Assembly: GCA_910585255.1 (NCBI GenBank)
Contig: CAJUEI010000049.1
Span: 1 to 19,135 of the forward strand
Reading direction: 5' to 3'
Length of the DNA: 19,135 bases
Source: an uncultured Lachnospiraceae bacterium
GTDB lineage: Bacteria; Bacillota; Clostridia; Lachnospirales; Lachnospiraceae
Shown here piece after piece: positions 6,772 through 14,957 of the stretch. Position numbers and translations under genes: made by a program. The notes under the pieces are model-generated. The model was given only the letters and a program-made list of their open reading frames with translations, was not told the origin of the DNA and did not search any database. Positions within the stretch are counted from its first letter, which is position 1. Every line of letters starts with the position of its first letter.

Positions 6772-7965
6772 CTACTCAAGTTGAAGTGATATCTTATGAT
6801 TCCATGCATCCCAAAGTCTGTCCAGTGCTTTTTGAATTACGGAAGTAGGACAAGCCAGATTCATTCGTTCGTATCCTTCGCCTGTCTTTCCAAAGAGATA
6901 TCCTTCATCTAGGAATAGATAGGCTTCTGTTTCCATAAAGTGTTCGAGTTCTTTATATTCCATTCCTAATGCGTGAAAATCCATCCAAAGTAAATAGGTT
7001 CCCTCTAGAGGAAATACCGTTACTTGCGGAAAATGTTTTGCCATAAAGTGTTCTACTGTCTGGCGGTTTCGATCAATTACAATTAGAAGTTCATCTAACC
7101 ATTTTTCACATTGGTTATAGACAATTTCACAGGCTTTATAACCCAATGTGTGCAGCATTTCATATTCACCTAATGCAGGTTTTAATGCTTTTCGAAATTC
7201 AGGATTCGCAATAATAAGGTTGGAAGTTTGAAATCCTGCTAGGTTAAAGGTCTTGCTGGGGGCAGTGCATAAAATGGTATTCATCTGATATTTTTCTTCC
7301 AGCGTTCCGACTGATATATGAGTGTGTCCCGGCAGAATTAGATCAAAATGAATTTCATCGGCAATTAGGATTACTTGGTTATTTAAACAAATATCACAGA
7401 TTTGTAAAAGCTCCTCTTTTGTCCAAATCCGACCGATTGGATTATGCGGACTGCATAGAATACATAGGCGTGTCTGCGGAAGAGCTGCTTTTTTTTCGAA
7501 ATCTTCAAAATCAATTTCATAGTGGTTTTGATTTCTTACAAGATCGGAGGAAATGACTTCCCGATGATTTTTTTCTCCAGAAAGGCGAAACGGATAGTAA
7601 ACTGGTTCCATAATTAAAATCGCTTCTTCTGGTTTGGTTAATTTTTTTACCAGTTGCATTAATGCCGGAACAATTCCTGCTGTCTGAAGAATCCATTCTT
7701 TTTGTGGGCGGAATCCATGCCGCCGCTCCATCCAGTTTATAACTGCTTCAAAATAGGAGTCCGTTGGTCCAGTATAGCCATAGATTGGTTGTTTTAGGTA
7801 TTCTGTCAATCCTTTTATCAGTTCTGGCTGCTGTTCAAATTCCATATCAGCTACAGAAAATGGGACGATTCCTTTTGGAAGGTTGGGATTTTTTAGTTTC
7901 ATTAATTCCCATTTTTCAGAACCGACCTCACTGCGATCGGGTATGGTTTCAAAATTATAAGTCAT
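6772..7965 (-). CDS. MalY/PatB-family PLP-dependent C-S lyase / aminotransferase
   Basis: A 397-residue fold-type I PLP enzyme of the MalY/PatB branch. Known members cleave cystathionine or other cysteine conjugates (beta-lyase) or act as aminotransferases. PLP residues are visible: N175 in SPHNPIGR, D203 in IADEIH, Schiff-base K238 in APSKTFNLAGFQTSN and carboxylate-binding R367 in YERMNLACP. The N-terminal FSVADMEF and YGYTGPTDSY segments are typical of the branch, as is the length. The start is ATG at 7965; the ribosome site is weak (GAGAG about 9 nt upstream). It is convergent with galM. No methionine or cysteine genes are nearby, so substrate and pathway remain open. Structured element B follows the stop codon. 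Confidence 0.92.
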   Translation of the reverse strand: MTYNFETIPDRSEVGSEKWELMKLKNPNLPKGIVPFSVADMEFEQQPELIKGLTEYLKQPIYGYTGPTDSYFEAVINWMERRHGFRPQKEWILQTAGIVPALMQLVKKLTKPEEAILIMEPVYYPFRLSGEKNHREVISSDLVRNQNHYEIDFEDFEKKAALPQTRLCILCSPHNPIGRIWTKEELLQICDICLNNQVILIADEIHFDLILPGHTHISVGTLEEKYQMNTILCTAPSKTFNLAGFQTSNLIIANPEFRKALKPALGEYEMLHTLGYKACEIVYNQCEKWLDELLIVIDRNRQTVEHFMAKHFPQVTVFPLEGTYLLWMDFHALGMEYKELEHFMETEAYLFLDEGYLFGKTGEGYERMNLACPTSVIQKALDRLWDAWNHKISLQLE

Positions 7966-8036
7966 AGTCAGTCTCTCTTTCTATTTGTGTTTTATATTTA
8001 TAAAATCGATATCGTTTTTTTATGGGGATTGGAGAT

Positions 8037-8060
8037 AAAAAAGATATTTTTTAATCTTTT
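8037..8060 (-). terminator. Weak AU-rich hairpin, possible terminator of the macrodomain operon
   Basis: On the minus strand AAAAGAT pairs with ATCTTTT around an 8-nt loop and runs into a short T-stretch, directly overlapping the stop codon at 8051-8053. The stem contains only one G:C pair, so this is tentative. Confidence 0.3.
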
Positions 8061-8776
8061 ACTTTTAGTATTTTATGTGCAATGGTAATTAAAACAGTTC
8101 CTAGTATCAGCATGGTGCCAAAGGCAATTACCAGTCTTATTATAGACAGAAGCATATTGTGTTCTTCATTCCATATATCGTTAATGCAGTAAAATACTCC
8201 TTCTTCTATATCGACATGATATTTTTCACATAGATCACGGATATGGCTGACAGCTTGTCTGTTGACAGCGTGTTTTTTTCCGACAGGAAGTGTAATTTTT
8301 TGCCCAAGTTTTAGCTTCCATACATAGTCAATCGGCATCTGTGCTAGGATATAAGAGTGATCGGGAAGCTGCAGCAGATAATATTCTGCGTATTCATCAA
8401 ATGCATCTAATACAGTATATGTGACCTCTGCCCGTTTTCGGGTACCTGTTCTGCGGGAACGCCGATAGGGAGAAACCCAAGGGTGTCGTACTGCGATTCC
8501 AGTAGAGATAATTTGGGTTGGTTCAACTGTAATGCAGCTGATATCCCACCAGGTATCGCTCCAGTTTTGTGCGGTTTCAATTCGTGGAATATCACTGCCT
8601 GCAGGCATACCGATAAGATCGTCTATTAAGGCTTCTTCTGTCATAGCTAGAGTAACGGCTTGTTCTTTTCCTCGGATAATCGATTCTAAACCAAAATTTT
8701 TAGATAAAAAAACTCCTGCAATTAAACCGATTATAACTGCAGCAAATTCTAATATTTTTACAATAAATGCTTTCAT
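8051..8776 (-). CDS. Unrecognised membrane protein with two transmembrane segments
   Basis: A 241-residue protein I cannot assign. It has an N-terminal hydrophobic helix (about 5-25) and a C-terminal one (about 208-235), with a soluble part of about 180 residues between. The soluble part has a very basic stretch (PYRRSRRTGTRKR, about 103-115) followed by beta-like segments (YYLLQLPDHSYILAQMP and the KLGQKITLPVGKKHAV region) that could form a small beta-domain. The middle region is probably on one side of the membrane with both ends on the other. The start ATG is 5 bp after the macrodomain stop codon, with little ribosome site of its own, which suggests translational coupling. That pairing hints at a shared role, but none is established. 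Confidence 0.8.
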   Translation of the reverse strand: MKAFIVKILEFAAVIIGLIAGVFLSKNFGLESIIRGKEQAVTLAMTEEALIDDLIGMPAGSDIPRIETAQNWSDTWWDISCITVEPTQIISTGIAVRHPWVSPYRRSRRTGTRKRAEVTYTVLDAFDEYAEYYLLQLPDHSYILAQMPIDYVWKLKLGQKITLPVGKKHAVNRQAVSHIRDLCEKYHVDIEEGVFYCINDIWNEEHNMLLSIIRLVIAFGTMLILGTVLITIAHKILKVKD

Positions 8777-8781
8777 AAAGT

Positions 8782-9327
8782 TTATTTTTTTGCTTCTTCT
8801 GTATAGGTTTTAAGAAAATGAAGAAGTTCAGCCTCCTTTTCGTAGACTTCCTTTGTATGTGTATCAAATAATACAAAGAGTATTTTGTCTATGGAATTCG
8901 GATGTGTGTCAAGAAAGTTTTTTATGGTTGTTATTGCAATTTTAGCGGCTTTTTCTACCGGAAAGTGGTAGATTCCTGTTGCAATAGATGGAAATGCTAT
9001 ACTGCGAATCTGGTATTCGACTGCAAGCTGCAGGGAATTTTGATAGCAGTCAGTCAGCCGCTCTTCTTCTTGATAAGTTCCGTTTTTCCAGACGGGACCT
9101 ACTGTATGGATAATATATTTGCATGGCAGGCGGTAAGCCTTTGTAATTTTCGCCTGTCCGGTTTTGCAGCCATGAAGAGTTCGACATTCTTCTAAAAGTT
9201 CTGGTCCTGCTGCACGGTGGATTGCACCGTCTACGCCACCACCGCCCAGCAGGCTGGAATTTGCTGCATTTACAATTGCTTCTACCTGATGAGGCTGGGT
9301 AATATCACCAAGTATCGTTTGAATCAT
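8782..9327 (-). CDS. Macrodomain protein, probable ADP-ribose / O-acetyl-ADP-ribose hydrolase (YmdB/MacroD-like)
   Basis: A 181-residue stand-alone macrodomain of normal length. Visible motifs are GDIT (7-10), NAANSSLLGGGGVDGAIHRAAG (20-41, with N20, N23 and D33 placed as in the MacroD/YmdB active site), HTVGPVW (74-80) and SIATGIYHFP (114-123), which lines the distal ribose/phosphate pocket. Family members remove ADP-ribose from proteins or deacetylate O-acetyl-ADP-ribose; the substrate here is unknown. The start has an excellent AGGAGGG site 5 nt before the ATG. It heads a two-gene unit with the membrane protein 5 bp downstream. No ART toxin or sirtuin gene is visible beside it. Confidence 0.93.
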   Translation of the reverse strand: MIQTILGDITQPHQVEAIVNAANSSLLGGGGVDGAIHRAAGPELLEECRTLHGCKTGQAKITKAYRLPCKYIIHTVGPVWKNGTYQEEERLTDCYQNSLQLAVEYQIRSIAFPSIATGIYHFPVEKAAKIAITTIKNFLDTHPNSIDKILFVLFDTHTKEVYEKEAELLHFLKTYTEEAKK

Positions 9328-9398
9328 TTTGCCCTCCTTTTATTTTTATGCAGATTAATAAAAATTTTTGAATTTTTTGATTTATCGTTATAAAAATA

Positions 9399-9427
9399 AT
9401 GATAGCAAAATTTTTCATTTTATACAA
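9399..9427 (-). promoter_or_regulatory. Candidate promoter for the macrodomain operon
   Basis: On the minus strand there is TTGTAT (9422-9427), a 17-bp spacer and TATCAT (9399-9404) preceded by TGC (an extended -10). This gives a leader of about 65 nt. The surrounding sequence is extremely AT-rich, so chance matches are likely. Confidence 0.45.
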
Positions 9428-9493
9428 TAGTAAAAAATTAAAAAAGTTATTTTACGTTTTTTTGTTTTTATGGAATTTGGAAGCAGTGTGATT

Positions 9494-9648
9494 TAACCTC
9501 ATCAAGGAAGTCACCCGCTTCTAAGCCGCTAAGGCGAAAGCGGGTGACTTCCTTGTTTCAGCGGGAGTGCAGACTCCCACTGAAAAGCTGCGATAGCAGC
9601 TATGAGGTTATGAGCAAGTAGCAAAGCGGATTGCGAATATCCGATTTG
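9494..9648 (-). repeat. Dispersed multi-hairpin repeat, full copy (C2)
   Basis: A compact multi-helix fold. TAACCTCAT (9494-9502) pairs with ATGAGGTTA (9602-9610) and closes three hairpins: an 18-bp perfect stem (9503-9520 with 9538-9555, 17-nt loop), a 13-bp stem (9556-9568 with 9573-9585) and a perfect 6-bp stem AGCTGC/GCAGCT (9586-9601 region). A last small hairpin, CGGAT/ATCCG, sits near 9628-9642. The single imperfect pair of the second stem is C.A if the plus strand is transcribed but a G.U wobble on the minus strand, which favours minus-strand RNA. It starts 8 nt after the ABC exporter stop codon and may act as that operon's 3' end. No protein is encoded. Confidence 0.75.
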
Positions 9649-9655
9649 ACTCTTT

Positions 9656-11545
9656 CTAAATAGTTAAAAGCGGATTTTGGTTATTTTTTTTATAATATTG
9701 TGCTTGGGTATTCCAAAGGGTATAGTATTTTCCTTGTGGATTGGCTAATAAATCATTATGAGTGCCTTGCTGGCAGATTTTTCCTCTGTCAAAAACAATA
9801 ATTTCGTCACAAAATCGGCAGGAAGATAACCGATGGCTGATATAAATGGCAGTGCGATCGCCGGCAATTTCATGGAATTTGGTATATATTTCATATTCTG
9901 CAAGGGCATCTAATGAGGCGGTTGGCTCGTCTAGTATTAAAAATGCAGCATCTTTATTCAGTGCTCTTGCAATGGCGATCTTTTGTGCTTCTCCTCCTGA
10001 GATTTCAATTCCATTTTCGGAGAATTCTTTTGAGAGGTATGTTTCTAATCCTTCTTTCATTTGGCAGATTCGTTCTTCCAGTCCGGCTTTTTTTAGAGAG
10101 TCTGTAATCTTTTCTTTTGAATAGTTTATGTTTACTGCTACATTCTGTCCCAGCGGAAGAGAAAGTAATTTAAAATCTTGGAAGACAACAGAAAAGATCG
10201 ACAGATATTCTAAATAGTTATATTTTTTAATGTTAATTCCATTTAGAAGAATTTCTCCTTCAGTGGGATCATACAGTCGGCAGAGCAGTTTGATAAATGT
10301 CGTTTTTCCAGAACCGTTTTCCCCTACCACTGCTAATTTTTCTCCTATTCGAAATTTTAAATTTACTTCTTTTAGTGCATATTCTTCTGCTCCCGGATAG
10401 CGAAAACTGACATTGCAAAACTCGATTTCATAGTTACAGTCATTTCTTTTTTCGACAGTTAAACTTCCTTGATACATTTGATTGGGAATATCTAAGAATT
10501 CAAATGTAATCTGTAAAAATGCGGCGTTATTTTTCATCTGTCCGATAAGAAGCAGAATAGAAGCAATGTTATCATAGAGCATAGTAATAGCACTGATATA
10601 TTGTGTAACGTTGCCAATTCCAAATGCTCCTGCCCAAGCTTTCAGACATACAAACAGGTAGATGCATCCGGTAAAGCACCGACTAACTGCATCGGATATT
10701 CCCTGTAAAATTCCCATACGACCTTTTGCAGTTTTGGCAATTGGAGCATTTACACCAAACATATCATTTTTTTTCATTTCATCACGGCAGATTTTATTTT
10801 GTTGATAGATACGAATATCAAATGCCCGTTTGCGTTCATATCCCATATATCCAAAAAAGCCGAATGCTCGGTTGCCGAATCGGGCATGTTCTGCATATTT
10901 TGACCAATATTCACCGGCATGATTGCGGATAATAGGAGAAAGAAAAACAGCACCAAACAAAAGCAGCAGCATAAATAGATTAAAAATTGGATGATTCATC
11001 CAGATAAGAGTATCCGCATATTCGGGTACAGGTAATAAAAATGCCTGCCATGACAGAGCAACTGCTGCAAAAATACCAATCACTGTTTTTATAACTGTTC
11101 CAAATAAGGGGAGTATTTTACAGATTCCCCATTCTGCCCAATTTTCGTTTTGTTTTATTTGGGCGAACAGATCTTGAGTATGTGGATCTTCTATTGATGC
11201 AAAATCCATAGAAAGTATTTTTTCATTGTAAAAAGAATCTAATTTTTCATAGGCAGAATTTTTTGTAATTTCCTGCCAGTGTCGGCATACTGCGTTTAGG
11301 ATACCTAGTATAAAATTGGATATCAGCAGTATCAGAACCAAAGATAATAAACGGTTTTTTTCTCTGCCTTCTGCTAATTCGCCTATAATATTGGCAGAAA
11401 ACCAGATTGTAGTATAGGATATAAAAATAGATGTAATCTGATAGGCGGCATCTGATAGAAATACTTGCGGATATAATTTCCACCAGATGCTGACAGCACG
11501 CTGATTATAATAAAAAACTTTTTTCCATGAGAGTGTATTTTTCAT
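9656..11545 (-). CDS. ABC exporter half-transporter, subunit 2 (membrane domain fused to ATPase)
   Basis: A 629-residue type IV ABC exporter half-molecule. About six membrane helices occupy residues 25-345, and the ATPase follows at about 372-605. The ATPase has Walker A GENGSGKT (408-415), Q456, signature ISGGE (515-519), Walker B FLILDE with E540, and H571 of the H-loop. All catalytic residues are present. Its ATG overlaps the last bases of the upstream half-transporter gene (ATGA, 11542-11545), so the two are translationally coupled and almost certainly form a heterodimer. The regulator genes upstream suggest export of a peptide, lipid or drug-like compound in response to a signal; the substrate is not identifiable. 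The hairpin repeat C2 lies just downstream. Confidence 0.92.
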   Translation of the reverse strand: MKNTLSWKKVFYYNQRAVSIWWKLYPQVFLSDAAYQITSIFISYTTIWFSANIIGELAEGREKNRLLSLVLILLISNFILGILNAVCRHWQEITKNSAYEKLDSFYNEKILSMDFASIEDPHTQDLFAQIKQNENWAEWGICKILPLFGTVIKTVIGIFAAVALSWQAFLLPVPEYADTLIWMNHPIFNLFMLLLLFGAVFLSPIIRNHAGEYWSKYAEHARFGNRAFGFFGYMGYERKRAFDIRIYQQNKICRDEMKKNDMFGVNAPIAKTAKGRMGILQGISDAVSRCFTGCIYLFVCLKAWAGAFGIGNVTQYISAITMLYDNIASILLLIGQMKNNAAFLQITFEFLDIPNQMYQGSLTVEKRNDCNYEIEFCNVSFRYPGAEEYALKEVNLKFRIGEKLAVVGENGSGKTTFIKLLCRLYDPTEGEILLNGINIKKYNYLEYLSIFSVVFQDFKLLSLPLGQNVAVNINYSKEKITDSLKKAGLEERICQMKEGLETYLSKEFSENGIEISGGEAQKIAIARALNKDAAFLILDEPTASLDALAEYEIYTKFHEIAGDRTAIYISHRLSSCRFCDEIIVFDRGKICQQGTHNDLLANPQGKYYTLWNTQAQYYKKNNQNPLLTI

Positions 11546-13380
11546 TTTTTGTCTCCCTTTTCTTTTCTTTTTTGTTCTTGATAATATTGACTTTGTATAT
11601 TATAGAGATATGCATACTCTCCATTTGCTGACAATAAACTTTCGTGTGTGCCTTCTTCTTTTATTTCTCCTTTGTCAAGAAGAATTACTCGATCACAAAA
11701 ACGAGTGGAAGCTAAGCGGTGCGAAATATAAATAGAGGTACAGTCTTTTGTCAACTCATGGTATCGTTGATATAAATTGCTTTCTACCAGAGGATCAAGA
11801 GCAGATGTAGGTTCGTCAAGTATAATAATAGGTGCTTCTTTATAAAGGGCTCGGGCTAAAAGAAGACGCTGCATTTCACCTCCTGACAGTTCAACTGCAT
11901 CTTCATAGACTTCTTTTCCCAGAGAAGAGGAATAGTTTAATGGCAAACGTTCTATTTTTTCTTTTAATCCAGCTTTTTCGATTGCTTGTTTTACTTTTTC
12001 CATATCAATATCCTGTTCTGTTTGTGCAACATTTAGGGCAATACTTCCCGCAAATAAAGAAAAATCTTGAAATACAGCCGAGAAATGTCTATAATAATCC
12101 ATTCTGTTATATTTCCGAATATCTTGCCCGTTGAGTCGTACCTGTCCTTCTGTGGGATCATAAAATCCGCAGATTAGCTTGATTAGTGTTGTTTTTCCGA
12201 CACCGTTTAATCCCACTAATGCCAGTTTTTCTCCTTTCTGAATTTTTAGATTAATATGGCTGAGTGTATTCTGTTTTGCCTGTGGATATCGAAAACTAAC
12301 ATCTTGTAATTCAATTTCATATTGTTTTCCTTTTATCGGTTCTAGTTTTTCTCCGTCTTTAAATCGAAAGGTTTCTGGATATTCCAAGAATTCTCGGGCA
12401 AAAGAAATATCTATACTTTGTCGATGTAAAGTAGCAAGTCCCGACAAAAATCCTGTTATCCAAGAAGTAAACCCACTGATTGCAGAGAAATAAAGCAAAA
12501 ATTCTGATACATGAAGACTTCCTTGTAATACTAAGGTTATTAAATAGAGATAAGCGATCATACCTCGTATAAAGTTTAGAATATTCTCTGTTAAATCTGC
12601 TTTAAAGTAGACACTTTCTCTTCGGAGATAAGAGTGCTGCAGCTGCTTTAAAAAAGACTGATAGAGATTAGACAGCCAATGTTTCATGTTAAAGATTCGA
12701 ATATCTTTTGCAAATGTGCGATCTTGTATTTGAGTACTGATATAATTTAATTTGTGATAGAGACCAACTATTTTATTTTCATAACACAACCGTTTTTTAT
12801 TTGCCTGAGCAGTCAGCAGATAACTAATGGATGCAGTGGATATGGTTAATAAGATAATAAATATATTGATTCTGGCAAGTAATGACAGATATAAAAAAAA
12901 TCCTAAACTGTTTTTAAGCAGATCTGTCAGTGTATCCCAAATTGCTTCGGTTGCTTCACTGTTTCTAAGTGTAGCCTGCTTTGCTTTTTCCTGTAATTTT
13001 ATAAAGGATGGTTCTTCTAGATTGGAATAGGAAGTACAGCTTATTTTATCGTGAATATCCATAATTATTCCCATCCGAACGGTAATACGGCCAAATCGCT
13101 GATTGCGTTTAATATAGGCTTGGTTTGCTCCTGCAAGAGTAAGTCCTATTGTAAAAAATAAAATGGTTTTGAGAAGTTCTTTTAGGGAAGCCTGTGTTTC
13201 AATTTTATTGAGTATAACAGGAACGGCAAATAATTGAAATAAATGGATACTGATATCAAATCCTATCCATGTAAGAATAAGAATTAAGACGATTTTGCAG
13301 TCTTTCCATGCCCTTGCAATCATATAACATACATTGTTCCAGACACCATATTTCGCTTTTTGCTTATCTAAATTTTTCAT
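11542..13380 (-). CDS. ABC exporter half-transporter, subunit 1 (membrane domain fused to ATPase)
   Basis: A type IV ABC exporter half-molecule of 612 residues from the preferred start. The membrane domain covers about 30-330, and the ATPase has Walker A GLNGVGKT (about 390-397), Q438, LSGGE (about 498-502), Walker B IIILDE with E523, and H554. It is fully catalytic, like its partner, so neither nucleotide site shows obvious degeneration. Two in-frame ATGs occur, at 13386 and 13380. I prefer 13380 because the GAGGT ribosome site would be only 1 nt from the first. It is the first gene of the exporter pair, preceded by its own promoter and a direct-repeat operator candidate at 13412-13474. The kinase gene ends just upstream. 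Confidence 0.92.
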   Translation of the reverse strand: MKNLDKQKAKYGVWNNVCYMIARAWKDCKIVLILILTWIGFDISIHLFQLFAVPVILNKIETQASLKELLKTILFFTIGLTLAGANQAYIKRNQRFGRITVRMGIIMDIHDKISCTSYSNLEEPSFIKLQEKAKQATLRNSEATEAIWDTLTDLLKNSLGFFLYLSLLARINIFIILLTISTASISYLLTAQANKKRLCYENKIVGLYHKLNYISTQIQDRTFAKDIRIFNMKHWLSNLYQSFLKQLQHSYLRRESVYFKADLTENILNFIRGMIAYLYLITLVLQGSLHVSEFLLYFSAISGFTSWITGFLSGLATLHRQSIDISFAREFLEYPETFRFKDGEKLEPIKGKQYEIELQDVSFRYPQAKQNTLSHINLKIQKGEKLALVGLNGVGKTTLIKLICGFYDPTEGQVRLNGQDIRKYNRMDYYRHFSAVFQDFSLFAGSIALNVAQTEQDIDMEKVKQAIEKAGLKEKIERLPLNYSSSLGKEVYEDAVELSGGEMQRLLLARALYKEAPIIILDEPTSALDPLVESNLYQRYHELTKDCTSIYISHRLASTRFCDRVILLDKGEIKEEGTHESLLSANGEYAYLYNIQSQYYQEQKRKEKGDKK

Positions 13381-13411
13381 AAACATACCTCATATTTCTT
13401 TTTTTATCTGC

Positions 13412-13474
13412 ATTTTAACATATAAAAAAGAAAGTATACAATTTGGGGATAAATTGCATACCTTGGGGGATAAA
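13412..13474 (-). promoter_or_regulatory. Promoter and probable LytTR-regulator operator for the ABC exporter pair
   Basis: On the minus strand there is TTGTAT (13436-13441), an 18-bp spacer and TAAAAT (13412-13417) with an upstream TG. Two copies of TTTATCCCC (plus-strand GGGGATAAA at 13445-13453 and 13466-13474) sit immediately upstream, exactly 21 bp apart. That is two helical turns, the geometry LytTR-type regulators use. One of them is also the centre of an inverted repeat, GTATACAATTT (13434-13444) with AAATTGCATAC (13451-13461), 10 of 11 matched, overlapping the -35. Assignment to the neighbouring regulator is inference. Confidence 0.6.
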
Positions 13475-13486
13475 AATATAATAGGA

Positions 13487-14155
13487 TTAGGAGAGATCCT
13501 GAGGGAGCAGGATTTCTGTAGTAAATGCACCTTCTTCACTGTTTCTATTTAGATAACCATGATATTTTTCTACAATACTGTCAATACGAATCATGCCAAA
13601 GCCATGTTCGACTCCTTTTGTTGTATGAAAACGACCAGATATCTTTTTTTGTTTTTTACAGGCAGTCAGATTGGTAAATGACATATAAAGCTGTGTATTT
13701 TTCATATCCATATAAACTCGAATCATTCGCTTTTCTTCTGGTAGGTTTAGACTTGCCTCAATGGCGTTGTCAAATAGATTTCCGATAATGATACAGAGGT
13801 CGATTTCTGAAATTTTTAAAGAAATCGGAATATTGGCATCTGCAGTTACCGGGATATTTCTGGACTTTGCCAGTGAAATTTTACTGTTTAAAATGGCATC
13901 TGCCATACGATTTCCTGTTCGAATAACAGGATCAATAGCAGATAAGTCTTTATCCAATTCATCTAGATAAATTCGGATTGCTTCTATATTTCCTGCTGCC
14001 GCATAACTTTTCATAACTTGGATATGATTCCGGTAATCATGCCTCCAGCCCCTTATCTGCCGGTACATATTTTCTACTTCTTCATAGTGAGTCTGTGTCA
14101 GTTCATTTTGATAGGCACAGAATTGTTTTTTAATATAGTTTGAGAGTAGAGACAT
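13487..14155 (-). CDS. Soluble GHKL-type sensor histidine kinase (AgrC/LytS-like class, no membrane domain)
   Basis: A 222-residue kinase. An N-terminal helical segment (about 1-35) leads to the phospho-acceptor motif RGWRHDYRNHIQVM with H39. The GHKL ATPase follows, with N-box IIGNLFDNAIEAS (N126, N130) and G-box EHGFGMIRIDSIVEKYHG (184-200). No transmembrane sensor is present, unlike most AgrC-type kinases of about 400 residues, so it must sense internally or through a partner such as the ABC exporter. The start is ATG at 14155 with AAAGGA about 9 nt upstream. It is paired with the LytTR regulator 72 bp upstream, and a minimal repeat copy fills that gap. It could be a shortened derivative of a larger kinase, although short soluble kinases of this kind occur beside ABC exporters in clostridia. 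Confidence 0.88.
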   Translation of the reverse strand: MSLLSNYIKKQFCAYQNELTQTHYEEVENMYRQIRGWRHDYRNHIQVMKSYAAAGNIEAIRIYLDELDKDLSAIDPVIRTGNRMADAILNSKISLAKSRNIPVTADANIPISLKISEIDLCIIIGNLFDNAIEASLNLPEEKRMIRVYMDMKNTQLYMSFTNLTACKKQKKISGRFHTTKGVEHGFGMIRIDSIVEKYHGYLNRNSEEGAFTTEILLPQDLS

Positions 14156-14197
14156 AGACGGTTTCCTTTCTTAAATTTTATTAGTGTAGGTCAAAGG

Positions 14198-14233
14198 AAA
14201 TTCGGAATCCGCTCCTTCCTTAATAGGCTAAAA
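14198..14233 (+). repeat. Minimal 36-bp form of the dispersed repeat (S2)
   Basis: It matches 17895-17930 at about 31 of 36 positions and the two outer edges of C1 (1596-1694). Blocks are AAATTCGGAATCCGCTCCTT and AATAGGCTAAAA. It lacks the hairpin part. It fills much of the gap between the response regulator and kinase genes and overlaps the regulator's TAG stop codon (plus-strand CTA at 14228-14230). Confidence 0.65.
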
Positions 14234-14923
14234 ATAACGGATCATTGCTTGATTGATCGAATCGTACATTCCTCTAGAAAGGGGAACCTTTGTTCCGTTT
14301 TCTAAAATAACTTCCTTTTTTGTAATTTTTTTAATATAGTGCAGATTAACAAGAAAAGAACGACCAGTACGGCAGAATCCATCATCCAAATTTTTTTCCA
14401 ATTCATAGAGTGGCTGTTTCAGTTCGTAATCCTCTTGTGCATGGATGGTAAGATAATTTTTCTGTACTTCAATATAACGGATTTGACAGAAAGGAATTCG
14501 TATGGTCTCTCCTTTTATTGTTAAAATCAAAGATTTGTCCAGGAATAGCAGCCGTTCTGCTGCTCGGTCTAGTACGATATAGAGCTTTTCTTCTGTAATG
14601 GGTTTTAATAGATAATGCAGAGCCTCTACTTCATAGCCATCCTGAATATAATCCAGATAACCGGTTACAAAAATAATTTGGATCTCTTTATTTTCCTGAC
14701 GTATTTTTTTCGCCAAATCGATGCCGTTCATTTTTTTCATTTCAATATCTAATAATACAATATTTGTTGTTTTGTCGGATTCTTGAAATAAAAATTCTTC
14801 TGCAGTTTGAAAACAGGTTATCTGGATTGGATATTTTCGCTGTTCTGCCCATCTGCATACAAGTTTTGTCAGCAGTTCGCACCATATCTGTTCATCATCA
14901 CAGATACTGATCTGATATCTCAT
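14228..14923 (-). CDS. LytTR-family response regulator (AgrA/LytR-like)
   Basis: A 231-residue regulator. The receiver domain (1-120) has the acidic pair D9-D10, phospho-acceptor D59 in VLLDIEMKKMNG, T87 in FVTGYLDY and K107 in LLKPI. The LytTR DNA-binding domain (about 132-228) carries the FCRTGRSFLVNLHYIKKI segment typical of the family. It probably receives phosphate from the kinase encoded just downstream and binds direct repeats spaced two turns apart; such a repeat lies before the exporter pair. The start has an AAGGAG site about 9 nt before the ATG. The gene lies 34 bp after the AEC permease with no clear promoter, so the two may share a transcript. Its stop codon falls inside a minimal repeat copy. 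Confidence 0.93.
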   Translation of the reverse strand: MRYQISICDDEQIWCELLTKLVCRWAEQRKYPIQITCFQTAEEFLFQESDKTTNIVLLDIEMKKMNGIDLAKKIRQENKEIQIIFVTGYLDYIQDGYEVEALHYLLKPITEEKLYIVLDRAAERLLFLDKSLILTIKGETIRIPFCQIRYIEVQKNYLTIHAQEDYELKQPLYELEKNLDDGFCRTGRSFLVNLHYIKKITKKEVILENGTKVPLSRGMYDSINQAMIRYF

Positions 14924-14957
14924 GATACTATTCTCCTTATTGTTTTGCCATTTGATT

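Noticed and set aside
6746..6773. GGGAA/TTCCC hairpin as terminator of the MalY/PatB gene
   Set aside because: The 5-bp stem has no T-run on the minus strand.
6576..6809. 77-codon minus-strand frame through element B
   Set aside because: It is the same artefact as in copy A, and it overlaps the real end of the MalY/PatB gene.
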